Below, piece by piece: positions 14,977-23,744 of a DNA stretch of 59,665 nt (within the stretch, counting starts at the first letter, position 1; the number at the start of each line of letters is the position of its first letter). The position numbers and the translations under genes are program-made. The notes beneath the pieces were generated by a model that was given only the letters and a program-made list of their open reading frames with translations, was not told where the DNA came from and ran no database searches. The DNA is from Bacteroidaceae bacterium (GTDB taxonomy: Bacteria > Bacteroidota > Bacteroidia > Bacteroidales > Bacteroidaceae). The stretch lies in contig JAFVTL010000072.1 of assembly GCA_017503235.1 (NCBI GenBank), forward strand, positions 1 to 59,665, read 5' to 3'.

Positions 14977-17166
14977 TTATTTCAAGTAATCTTCAAAATA
15001 GCGTGTAATACGGGTGTACAGATGAACACGGTCACGACCGAACATGTTGTGTCCATCTCCCGGATAGATAAAGTAATCGGGCTGTGTACCGGCATCGATA
15101 CAAGCACGCAAGAAACTGATACTGTGTTGAGGCACACACACCGGGTCGTTGGCACCGATGATGATTTGCAAACGTCCCTTCAAATCGCCGGCACGCTGGG
15201 TGAGGTCAGCTTTCTTGTAACCTTCAGGGTTACTTTCGGGAGTATCCATGTAGCGTTCACCATACATCACTTCATACATTTTCCAATCAATGACCGGTCC
15301 TCCTGCCACACCTACCTTAAAGGTATCGTTGTACGTCAACATAAGGTTAGTAGTCATGAATCCGCCAAAGCTCCATCCGTGTACACCGATGCGGCTTTCA
15401 TCCACATAGTCAAGCGACTTCAAGAGTTCTACACCCTTCATCTGGTCTTTCATTTCTTCCGTACCCAACTGGCGGAATGTACAGTTCTCAAATTCCAAGC
15501 CTCGATTGGAGCTTCCACGATTATCGACAGTCAACATCACATAACCCAACTGAGCCATGTAAATATCCCAACCCCCTGCGCCATAATTACGGACATCGGT
15601 AATCATCTGGGCATGCGGTCCTCCATATACATATATAACTGCCGGGTATTTCTTGGTCGCATCAAAGTTCACCGGTTTAATCAAACGATAATACAAATCA
15701 GTCTTGCCATCGGCAGCCTTGATGGAGCCAAGAATAATTTCAGGCATGTTGTATGCGTCCATCGGATTAGTAGCAGAAAGCATTTCATGTCCTTCCCCTT
15801 TACCGGATGTTGATAGAATACGGATATTGCGGGCCGTAGCATGTGAAGTGTAGTTGTCAATGACATATCTTCCGCTTCCCGAAAGTTGTACATGATGTAC
15901 CCCTTCAGCCGTACCAATCAGATGACGCTTCCCATCTTTCAAACTGACAGCGTAAGCATTACTTTGCAAAGGCGATTGTTCAGTGCTCATAATGATAACT
16001 TCCTGAGTTTTTTCCTTAAACCCAAGTATTTCCTGTACCAACCATTCGCCTTGCGTGATTTGAGTATACGGAATCATCAGTTTGGTAGGCCCGTATGTCT
16101 CGATGGGATGCATCATGCCCTGCGACAAATCGAACAGATACAAATGATTGTATCCATCTTGCTGACTCTGGTAAATGAATTGATGTTCATTCCAAGGAAC
16201 AAATGTAATGGGATGCTGAGGTTCTACATACTTCTCATGCTTTTCCTCGTAAAGCAATGCTTCCTTCTCACCGGTGACGGCATCGTAACGGAACAATTGC
16301 GAATGGTTCTGGTCACGATTCAGTTCAATGATGTATACCTTTTGTCCGTCAGGACTCCATGTAATATTCGTAAAATAGCGGTCAGTAGGATCGCCACCTT
16401 TCAAATAAATGGTCTGCTTACTTTCCGGATTATAGATTCCTACAGTAACCTTGTGACTGGTCATACCGGCCATCGGATACTTGTCGGGTTCCAATGTCGC
16501 TACACGGGTAGAAGTGTTTACTTGAGGATAATCGGTCACCATACTTTGGTCCATGCGATAGAATGCAAGGAGTGTACCTTGTGGATTCCAGAATGTACCT
16601 TTTTCAATACCAAATTCATCGCGGTGTACACTTTGTCCACAAATCACGCCATCAGGCTCATCTGTCACCTGAAATCCATTTACATAAAGATTGTTCTTTA
16701 TGGTATAGGCTATGCTTCCGGTTGTCGTATTCAAGTCGATGTTTGCATATGGTTCTTTGGGAAGGTCATCGCGGACAACCACCTTTCCTGTTTTCCAATT
16801 ATATACTGCAAACTTTTGTGCTTGAGGTAACTGAACTTCAGTCTTATCTACCCAAGGATAGCTGAGCGTATAGAGTGCACGCACTTTGTTTATTCCAGCG
16901 GACTCCAAAGCTTTATTCAAAGCTTCAAGGGTGAACAATACTTTTTCCTTGCCTTTCTTAGGTTCAATAGCCTTTACTTCGTCCATGTCTGGCTTTATGC
17001 AAATATCACCCCACCAGGTCAAGCCATGAAGATTCTCTACTTGAAGGCTGTAATAATTATCCCCACCTGGCATCAGATCTTCCAAAGTGAAGTTCTTTTT
17101 ATTCTGCGCCACAACTGCTGATGTTATCATAAGCAAGATTACAATCAGATTGGATATTCTTTTCAT
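14977..17166 (-). CDS. Dipeptidyl peptidase IV-type S9 serine peptidase
   Basis: About 729 residues from MKRISNL. A cleavable signal peptide (ending VVAQ) directs it to the periplasm. An N-terminal beta-propeller (about 50-470) precedes a C-terminal alpha/beta-hydrolase domain. The nucleophile is Ser in GVHGWSFGGFM, the acid is Asp in GANDPV, and the base is His in GDGHNMF. DPP IV enzymes release Xaa-Pro dipeptides. The ATG at 17166 leaves a 1-bp gap to the upstream methyltransferase gene; longer starts would overlap that gene. A paralogue lies at 42820-45045. Confidence 0.9.
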   Translation of the reverse strand: MKRISNLIVILLMITSAVVAQNKKNFTLEDLMPGGDNYYSLQVENLHGLTWWGDICIKPDMDEVKAIEPKKGKEKVLFTLEALNKALESAGINKVRALYTLSYPWVDKTEVQLPQAQKFAVYNWKTGKVVVRDDLPKEPYANIDLNTTTGSIAYTIKNNLYVNGFQVTDEPDGVICGQSVHRDEFGIEKGTFWNPQGTLLAFYRMDQSMVTDYPQVNTSTRVATLEPDKYPMAGMTSHKVTVGIYNPESKQTIYLKGGDPTDRYFTNITWSPDGQKVYIIELNRDQNHSQLFRYDAVTGEKEALLYEEKHEKYVEPQHPITFVPWNEHQFIYQSQQDGYNHLYLFDLSQGMMHPIETYGPTKLMIPYTQITQGEWLVQEILGFKEKTQEVIIMSTEQSPLQSNAYAVSLKDGKRHLIGTAEGVHHVQLSGSGRYVIDNYTSHATARNIRILSTSGKGEGHEMLSATNPMDAYNMPEIILGSIKAADGKTDLYYRLIKPVNFDATKKYPAVIYVYGGPHAQMITDVRNYGAGGWDIYMAQLGYVMLTVDNRGSSNRGLEFENCTFRQLGTEEMKDQMKGVELLKSLDYVDESRIGVHGWSFGGFMTTNLMLTYNDTFKVGVAGGPVIDWKMYEVMYGERYMDTPESNPEGYKKADLTQRAGDLKGRLQIIIGANDPVCVPQHSISFLRACIDAGTQPDYFIYPGDGHNMFGRDRVHLYTRITRYFEDYLK

Positions 17167-17167
17167 C

Positions 17168-18601
17168 TTATTCATCTTGTTTCTTATTGAAGCGACGTCC
17201 ATTCCCTTTGCGTTCTAAAGGTTTACGTCTATCATTGAACTTATTATCCCCAAATGAACTGCCTCCATCACGTTTGCTCTCAAAACGTTTCTTGTCATCG
17301 GACTTCTTGTTACCAAAGGTTTTCTTTCCTCCAAAACTTTTCTTGAAATCACCTTTAGCTTCAAATCGACGTTTGCTATCGCCTCTGTCGCTTTCGCTAC
17401 GAGAACGGCGGATTTCTGTATGACGAGGTTTAAACTCTTTACCTTCATTGTCGCTACGGAAAGCCTTGTATTTACCATCAAACAGCTGATACTTGCGGAA
17501 CTGGCATTCCAAAGCACCATTGTAAAGAGGAACCTTGATGGAAGGTTTCAAACCTATCTGGTCGAAACATTCGTCGCGATAACTCAATATCCATGCATCA
17601 TTACCGGTAAAGGCATGTTTCAAACGTTCGCCAATCATCTGATACAATCCCAGAAGGTCGTCAGTCGATATACGTTCGCCATAAGGCGGATTGGTAATGA
17701 TGATACTTTTATCTTTCGGTTGTTCAAATTGTTGGAAGGCTTGAACCTTCAGTTCTATTTCTTTACTCAACCCCGCCGCCTTTACATTGCGTGTAGCAAT
17801 TTCATTTGCTTTCGGATTGTTGTCATATCCATATATTTTATGAGTAAAGTCACGTTCATTAGAATCGTCATTATAGATGGAATCGAACAACTCCTGGTCA
17901 AAGTCGTTCCACTTCTCAAAAGCGAACTCCTTTCTAAATACTCCCGGAGCAATGTTACGTGCTATCAATGCCGCCTCAATGGGAATAGTTCCAGAACCAC
18001 ACATCGGGTCTATCAAGTCACATTCACCTTTCCAACCGGTCATCAATATCATACCGGCTGCCAAAACTTCGTTTAATGGAGCTTCTACAGCTTCCTGACG
18101 ATAACCGCGACGATGAAGCGATTCACCCGAACTATCGAGTGACAACGTACAACGGTCTTCAGCAATGTGAATATTAAGTAATACATCGGGATTGTTTATC
18201 CGAACAGAAGGACGATTACCTGTCTTATCACGGAAATAGTCGACTATAGCGTCCTTTACCTTATAGGCTACAAATTTGGAGTGACGGAACTCATTGGAAA
18301 ATACCACTGCATCTATAGCAAAACTCTTATGGGTATCCAAATACTCTTCCCAATTTATTCCTTTTACATTGTCATACACCTCATCAGCCGTCTGCGCTTT
18401 GAAATGCTTGATGGGTTTTAGAATACGGATAGCTGTACGCAGACAGAAATTTGCCTTATAAAGCATTTTCTGGTCACCGGTAAATGCCACCATACGATTC
18501 CCAATCTCTATATCATTAGCCCCCAGCTCTATGAGCTCTTTTGCGAGTACTTCTTCCAATCCTTGGAAGGTTTTCGCTATCAGTTCGAAATTTTCTTTCA
18601 T
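17168..18601 (-). CDS. RlmL-like THUMP domain 23S rRNA guanine-N2 methyltransferase
   Basis: About 477 residues from MKENFELIAKTFQGLEE; an upstream in-frame start at 18631 is less likely because it would sit between the TACTTTTG box (18636-18643) and the gene. The N-terminal part resembles the RlmL THUMP region, GSGTIPIEAALIARNIAPG is the SAM site, and NPPYGERI is the NPPY catalytic motif of N2-guanine methyltransferases. The final 75 residues are a low-complexity Lys/Arg/Ser/Gly/Phe tail with repeated KKxF and KRFE motifs, probably an RNA-binding extension. The next gene starts 1 bp later. Confidence 0.87.
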   Translation of the reverse strand: MKENFELIAKTFQGLEEVLAKELIELGANDIEIGNRMVAFTGDQKMLYKANFCLRTAIRILKPIKHFKAQTADEVYDNVKGINWEEYLDTHKSFAIDAVVFSNEFRHSKFVAYKVKDAIVDYFRDKTGNRPSVRINNPDVLLNIHIAEDRCTLSLDSSGESLHRRGYRQEAVEAPLNEVLAAGMILMTGWKGECDLIDPMCGSGTIPIEAALIARNIAPGVFRKEFAFEKWNDFDQELFDSIYNDDSNERDFTHKIYGYDNNPKANEIATRNVKAAGLSKEIELKVQAFQQFEQPKDKSIIITNPPYGERISTDDLLGLYQMIGERLKHAFTGNDAWILSYRDECFDQIGLKPSIKVPLYNGALECQFRKYQLFDGKYKAFRSDNEGKEFKPRHTEIRRSRSESDRGDSKRRFEAKGDFKKSFGGKKTFGNKKSDDKKRFESKRDGGSSFGDNKFNDRRKPLERKGNGRRFNKKQDE

Positions 18602-18635
18602 GAAGATGATAATTACATCATTTGTTTTCAATAGA

Positions 18636-18643
18636 CAAAAGTA
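18636..18643 (-). promoter_or_regulatory. -7 promoter box for the rlmL-like gene
   Basis: TACTTTTG on the minus strand matches TAnnTTTG, 35 bp upstream of the ATG at 18601. It lies in the short gap after the last gene of the protease/SusCD operon. Confidence 0.5.
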
Positions 18644-18677
18644 GTGAAAAACTTGGAAATACGATCAACTGTCATAC

Positions 18678-19154
18678 TCATTCTTCCACCTTCGCTTCAG
18701 CTATTACTTCAGCAGGAACCTCATCACAACGGGTATAGATACAAACATCCGTATCATCTCCCTTCACAGTCCATGTCATGGAACCGGTAGCAAGCAAATC
18801 ACTAATTATATATTCATGATTCCAGTCTCCCATTCCGTAATCATAAGTGCCACTGATCACAAACCCCCAATCGTCATCTTCTTCCAGTTGAAATCCACCC
18901 GTGATGCAACGAGCATACATACTGTCAAATTTCTGATATAACTTGAAGGTGTGGTTGCGTCGATCAAACACAATGTAACAATAAACATCACCGTCCATCG
19001 GATTCCCATTCCACTCTGTCAAACTCCACACACCATTCAAATTGGCATAATTTATATCAAGCGTAGGAACTACCGGTACATCCTCATCATCAGAACAAGC
19101 AGAGAATCCGATAAGCAAAACGGAAAGAGCCAGGATTTTAAGTATAATCTTCAT
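18678..19154 (-). CDS. Small lipocalin-like lipoprotein
   Basis: 158 residues. The lipobox GFSAC (Cys about 20) is followed by an acidic SDDEDV stretch, typical of surface-exposed Bacteroides lipoproteins. LNGVWSLTEWNGNPM and the alternating beta-strands resemble the lipocalin-like/META-type fold common in Bacteroidales. No catalytic motif is seen. It lies 32 bp below the DUF1573 gene and so is probably the last member of the SusCD/protease operon. Its role may be ligand binding, but this is inference. Confidence 0.72.
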   Translation of the reverse strand: MKIILKILALSVLLIGFSACSDDEDVPVVPTLDINYANLNGVWSLTEWNGNPMDGDVYCYIVFDRRNHTFKLYQKFDSMYARCITGGFQLEEDDDWGFVISGTYDYGMGDWNHEYIISDLLATGSMTWTVKGDDTDVCIYTRCDEVPAEVIAEAKVEE

Positions 19155-19186
19155 ATGTAATTCTAATTTATGATTTCATTGTTTTA

Positions 19187-19987
19187 TTATTTATCCAATC
19201 GCACCAGCAAAGTACGTTCTTCTGCCGAAGCATCAATCCCTTGCAATCGAAAAGAAAAGACAGAAGGATGGTAAGCAGGTATTTCATCAGACCGCATGGT
19301 AATGACCAAATCGCCTTCCACTCCAGGACGAAGCACCCGAGGTTCGGTATGGAAAGATGCATATGCGGGCAAACCATCAGCCGACAAGCGTAAAGGCCTC
19401 GGGCCTGCATTGGCACATGCTATGCGAATAACGATAGGACGCGAACGATCCCATTCACCTGCCATCAACTCAGTTTGTTTCAATCGCAAAGAACCAATAG
19501 CATGAGGCAAATGACGCCACTCATTCACTTCCTTAACTTCACCCAATAAAATCAATCGGGCTACAGGGTGACTGTCTGATTCAGATGTATACACATAGGC
19601 ACACTCGTCAATAGTACCCGGATGATTACGTGGGCGATACACCAATGCCACATGTCCCGTATCACCCGGTTGCAGAGTGAGAGTATCATAACGGGCTGAA
19701 GTGCAACGACAAAATGTTCGAACCAAACGAATTGAAACAGGTTTACTGCCTACATGCCGAAACGCATAATTCGTTGTTACCGGAGCATCGGTTTCAAGGA
19801 TTGTCCCTACAGACTGGATACATTCGTCGAATCGCAAAATGTTTTCCCCATTTTCAAGTAACTCCGGATTCATAATAGAATCAAGAGCCGCACGGGTCAT
19901 CGGTACCAATTTCTGAGCTGAAAGTGGTAGAACCGGCACAACCGACAGCACAAAATAGACAATTATGTTCAATCCCATCCTTTTCAT
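19187..19987 (-). CDS. DUF1573 domain protein, exported
   Basis: About 266 residues from MKRMGLN; a TTG-started longer form is unlikely. A signal peptide (ending LPLSAQ) is followed by a DUF1573/ASPM-SPD-2-Hydin-like beta-sandwich: YAFRHVGSKPVSI, then the conserved TFCRCTSA Cys pair, then LQPGDTGHVALVYRPRN. A second Ig-like repeat follows at about 170-260. Proteins with this fold are common near SusCD-type loci but have no assigned activity. It follows the S8 protease gene by 18 bp and belongs to the same operon. Confidence 0.78.
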   Translation of the reverse strand: MKRMGLNIIVYFVLSVVPVLPLSAQKLVPMTRAALDSIMNPELLENGENILRFDECIQSVGTILETDAPVTTNYAFRHVGSKPVSIRLVRTFCRCTSARYDTLTLQPGDTGHVALVYRPRNHPGTIDECAYVYTSESDSHPVARLILLGEVKEVNEWRHLPHAIGSLRLKQTELMAGEWDRSRPIVIRIACANAGPRPLRLSADGLPAYASFHTEPRVLRPGVEGDLVITMRSDEIPAYHPSVFSFRLQGIDASAEERTLLVRLDK

Positions 19988-20005
19988 ATTCCCACTAACC
20001 TCCAA

Positions 20006-22027
20006 TTACATCCATCCGTTTTCATTGGCATTCTTACGCACGGTAATCGTAATAGTCTGCTCTTTACCATTACTTGTCTTTACAAGCGCAGTGGTTGTAC
20101 CAGCCGATACACCATTCACGACAAGTATGGTACCGGCTACTTGTACAGAAGCAATGCTTCCATCTTCTACGTTACAACTATAAGTAAGACGCTCACCATC
20201 TACAAAGTAACGAGCCAAATCAACTTTTTCCGAACAATCAGGAGCCACATATATATTAGGAACCTTCATCGGACTTCCGCTTCCCTCGATAGCGCGAAGC
20301 AAAGCACCGGCATCGACCAGACGTCCCATCTTTCCACGATATTCAGCCATGTCACGCTTGGTTGTTAAAAAGCCTGGAGAAGTATGATTGTGATTTGTTG
20401 TTTTCTCACCCACGAAATATCCGTCTATATCCATTCCTGTATCCTGCATCAAACGAATGAATTCATCCGCCTTAAAATGACGACGCAGCTTCACGGCATA
20501 TGAAAGTCCCAAAGCAGCCACTCCAGATACATGCGGACAAGCCATGGAAGTTCCATCATAAAAGCCATAAGTCGGTTTTCCCTGGTCTACCCAAGTGGAA
20601 TAAATCATTCCGCCTTCATCACCTTCTTGTCCTGGAGTACCATAGTATTCACTGTCACCACCTGGAGCACATAAATCCACTTCCTCTCCAAAATTAGTAT
20701 AAGTAGCCGGAGTAAAATCGGCTGCAATGGCACTTACTGCCACACATTTGGAATAACCGCCAGGAAAAGCAGACATTCCCGCATATTCATTGCCCGATGC
20801 AAAAATGGCCAATCCACCCTCAATTACTCCATTCGGAGAGCCTGCATTCTTAATGAAATAATCCAATGATTCCTTTTCAAGCGGATAAAGCAGTTCCCAT
20901 TCCTCTTCAGAAGCCGGACCCGGAGTATAACCAATCAACGGATTGGACATGGAAGAATTATAACCCCAACTACATTGGATGATAACAGCTCCATTGTCGG
21001 CTGCATACTTGAAAGCCTTTGATTCTGCCAATACAGTAGCTGCGCGTGTATCATCAAAAATCTGAAGTGACATGATTTTCACTCCTTGCTGACCAGTTGC
21101 AGCATTCCCGCCGGCAATACCACACACACCGATACCATTTCCGTTTACTGCTGCAATGGTTCCAGCCACATGGGTACCATGTCCTGTATCATTTGACCCA
21201 GTTGAACCTATATACCCACGATCTGTCGCAAAATTATATCCGTAGCGGTCACCCTTAAAACCATTTCCATCAGCATCGGTATCCGAGCCGAAAGTTTCCG
21301 CTTCATTTACCCACATATTGGCTTCCAGATCAGGATGGTTCCACATCACGCCTTCATCCATCACTCCAACAATAATGGATGGATCGCCCGTACAAAGTTC
21401 CCAAGCTTCATCACAATTTACGTCACTACCGGCCAATGCTGGAGCCCATTCCTTTTCAAAACCATATTTCCCTGTATTCACATATCCCCATTGTAAAGAA
21501 AGGCCCGGATCATTGAACTTACCCGTCGCACGAGAAGAGAAAGAAAGCCCAGACGCACTGACAAAAGCAGTACGATTATGATTTCTATAAAGCGTACGAT
21601 TACATTGTACTTTAGCCACTTCGCCCAAACGAGAAATACTTTCTACAGCTGTCTTCAAATCTGTATCTTCATTAAAACGAACTACATACCATAAATGCAA
21701 TCCCGCATCGCGAGTTCGTTCTTCGGTACGTGAATCTACAGGAAACACACGTTCAAAATGGTAAGTCCCCAACAAAGAAAGAACTTCATCTGTTGAAGGA
21801 ATACCTGAACGACTGCCTGGTTCTCCTATCGAACGACTGGATAATGTACGGTCCAATATATCCGACATTTCAGGTGCAAACTTCACCAACAACTCGCCCT
21901 GAGCCGCTTCAGAAGGAATGTTCACTTCAGGTTTGGGCATATCAGGGATAATCAAGTCTTCTGCATGGTCTGTACAAGAAACCAACGACAGGACAAATGC
22001 CGCCACAAACAAACAGTTTCTTTTCAT
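20006..22027 (-). CDS. Subtilisin-like (S8) serine protease lipoprotein
   Basis: 673 residues from MKRNCLFVAA (ATG 1 bp after the upstream stop). The lipobox LSLVSC puts the lipidated Cys at 18. Residues about 40-145 resemble a fervidolysin-type inhibitory prodomain. The peptidase S8 domain has Asp224 (VGVMDEG), His283 (GHGTHVAG) and Ser494 (GTSMACPHVSG). A C-terminal Ig-like domain (about 590-670) may bind substrate. As a surface or periplasmic lipoprotein in a SusCD operon it could cut proteins bound by the LRR lipoproteins and feed peptides to SusC. The catalytic triad is intact; the substrate is unknown. Confidence 0.9.
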   Translation of the reverse strand: MKRNCLFVAAFVLSLVSCTDHAEDLIIPDMPKPEVNIPSEAAQGELLVKFAPEMSDILDRTLSSRSIGEPGSRSGIPSTDEVLSLLGTYHFERVFPVDSRTEERTRDAGLHLWYVVRFNEDTDLKTAVESISRLGEVAKVQCNRTLYRNHNRTAFVSASGLSFSSRATGKFNDPGLSLQWGYVNTGKYGFEKEWAPALAGSDVNCDEAWELCTGDPSIIVGVMDEGVMWNHPDLEANMWVNEAETFGSDTDADGNGFKGDRYGYNFATDRGYIGSTGSNDTGHGTHVAGTIAAVNGNGIGVCGIAGGNAATGQQGVKIMSLQIFDDTRAATVLAESKAFKYAADNGAVIIQCSWGYNSSMSNPLIGYTPGPASEEEWELLYPLEKESLDYFIKNAGSPNGVIEGGLAIFASGNEYAGMSAFPGGYSKCVAVSAIAADFTPATYTNFGEEVDLCAPGGDSEYYGTPGQEGDEGGMIYSTWVDQGKPTYGFYDGTSMACPHVSGVAALGLSYAVKLRRHFKADEFIRLMQDTGMDIDGYFVGEKTTNHNHTSPGFLTTKRDMAEYRGKMGRLVDAGALLRAIEGSGSPMKVPNIYVAPDCSEKVDLARYFVDGERLTYSCNVEDGSIASVQVAGTILVVNGVSAGTTTALVKTSNGKEQTITITVRKNANENGWM

Positions 22028-22028
22028 T

Positions 22029-23729
22029 TTATTCTTCATCCGTAAATTCTTCTTTAAGTTCGTATTTGTCCCGGGTTCCCGGCAAAGCATCATAATAATA
22101 ATCAAAAGTAACAGGCTCATTGTCAAAGCCAGCCAAAGTACCCTCCGAATTAACTCCACCTTCCTGTTGGTTGAAGAGTAACAATTCAGGAATCCAATCC
22201 AAAAAATGAGGATGATACAAAATCCAATCAGGTATATTACCCGTAAAGTAGTTCAGATTCAGAGTAAGCATCTTCATGTTCGGCAAAATCTTCGGTATAC
22301 GATGATCCGCCAGATATTGAATTGTATCGCCACCAAAAGCAGCTACATCCGCTTGATTGTAGGCTTCAACTCCATTCTTTCCTACTTCAAAGTCTGGAAT
22401 CTGACCTTCTATATAATTATTGGACAAACGAAGTTCTTCCAAATTCTCCCATAAGAATAAACGTTCCAACGAATTATTGGCTGCTGTATGAAAATGAAAT
22501 CCCAGACCATTCTCATAATCACCGGCCTTACGTAAGTCCGTTGTCGTCCAGCGACGATTACTGGTTAAATTCAACTTCTTCAATTTCGGAAAGTTTTCCG
22601 GTGTAAGCATTTCCGGTAAAGTCGCAAAGTTATTGGCACTTAAATCGAGTGTTTCCAATGAATTACCTAATTTATCGAAATCGTCCGGCAAAGAAACCAA
22701 CCCATATGAAAACATACGTAAATGTTTCAAATAATCCAGTTCACAAATCTCATTTCCCAAGTCAATGCTCAGCAACATAGTATTAGTATTACTGGAAACA
22801 TCCAACGATTCCAAATACTTCAAATAACGGACTTCTTGAGGTATGCTTTCATTAGTCTTCATCATAGCATAAGCTACAGAACGTACACGGCCTACTGCTT
22901 CAGGAGATGGTAAATCTTCATCCTTTGCTTCCCATAAAGTAACATTCGACCAATTACGCATATTTTCACTTGTATCCCAAATACTACCCAGTAGATTCAG
23001 CTGTTCACCAATCATTATTAATGCCAACGAATCACCAGAACGATTATCTTCAATTCGAGGCGCAGCCTTTTGAGTCAAAGTCAATATAGCTGGCTCCTTA
23101 AGCACGTCTCCCGATTGAGAAGGAACAAAATGAATTTTCGCTATGCGCTGTTCTGGATTCACATTCATCCGCCAGTCAAAACGGATTTTGACCGTACGCG
23201 GACGAGCCCCGCGATCCAAATTAACCTCGGTTGTCTCTGTACTAATCCAAGCATCATCTCCAGAATAATCTATATTGACATTGAATTGCACATTCGTTGT
23301 TACAGTTGCCTCAAAATAACGTTTGCCCATTTTTGCAGACGATTCTATTTCCACTTCCGGAGTTTCAACAACAATCATTTTATCAAAACCTGTCTGATGA
23401 ATGGCCACTTCTTGTGGAGCTTGTCCCTCAGGAGTAAAACTGATAGTAGCGGTACGTACGTCATTCACCAAGGTAGAATCTATCGCAATGCGGCACTGGG
23501 TAGTTCCGATTCCATTGGCTGGCGAAACCATCAGCCATGGTTCAGAAGCTATAGCTACCCACTCGTCCTGGGAATGCACCATAATGTATTCTGTACCTCC
23601 TTCCGCACCGACTGTTATCTCTGTTTTATCCAATCGGAAACCGACCGCTACCTCGTCATCATCGTTACATGCTACCATTACAAAAGCACATGCAACTATT
23701 CCTAATGCTATTTTCAACAAATATTTCAT
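22029..23729 (-). CDS. BACON and leucine-rich repeat lipoprotein
   Basis: 566 residues. The lipobox FVMVAC (Cys 21) is followed by NDDDE. One or two BACON-type beta-sandwich modules lie at about 30-220 (WVAIASEPWLMVSPANG; ATISFTPEG). The C-terminal half has leucine-rich repeats (LESLDVSS, LETLDLSANNFATLP, LKKLNLTSN, LTLNLNYFTGNIP). BACON domains are thought to bind carbohydrate or mucin, while LRRs usually bind protein. It is encoded between another LRR lipoprotein and the protease. It is probably a surface binding protein of the locus; the ligand is unknown. Confidence 0.83.
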   Translation of the reverse strand: MKYLLKIALGIVACAFVMVACNDDDEVAVGFRLDKTEITVGAEGGTEYIMVHSQDEWVAIASEPWLMVSPANGIGTTQCRIAIDSTLVNDVRTATISFTPEGQAPQEVAIHQTGFDKMIVVETPEVEIESSAKMGKRYFEATVTTNVQFNVNIDYSGDDAWISTETTEVNLDRGARPRTVKIRFDWRMNVNPEQRIAKIHFVPSQSGDVLKEPAILTLTQKAAPRIEDNRSGDSLALIMIGEQLNLLGSIWDTSENMRNWSNVTLWEAKDEDLPSPEAVGRVRSVAYAMMKTNESIPQEVRYLKYLESLDVSSNTNTMLLSIDLGNEICELDYLKHLRMFSYGLVSLPDDFDKLGNSLETLDLSANNFATLPEMLTPENFPKLKKLNLTSNRRWTTTDLRKAGDYENGLGFHFHTAANNSLERLFLWENLEELRLSNNYIEGQIPDFEVGKNGVEAYNQADVAAFGGDTIQYLADHRIPKILPNMKMLTLNLNYFTGNIPDWILYHPHFLDWIPELLLFNQQEGGVNSEGTLAGFDNEPVTFDYYYDALPGTRDKYELKEEFTDEE

Positions 23730-23744
23730 TTTTTCAGTCCTCCA

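Noticed and set aside
14542-15813. Plus-strand frame of 423 residues
   Set aside because: It is opposite purD and the DPP IV-like gene and crosses an intergenic inverted repeat; low-complexity hydrophobic translation without any domain.
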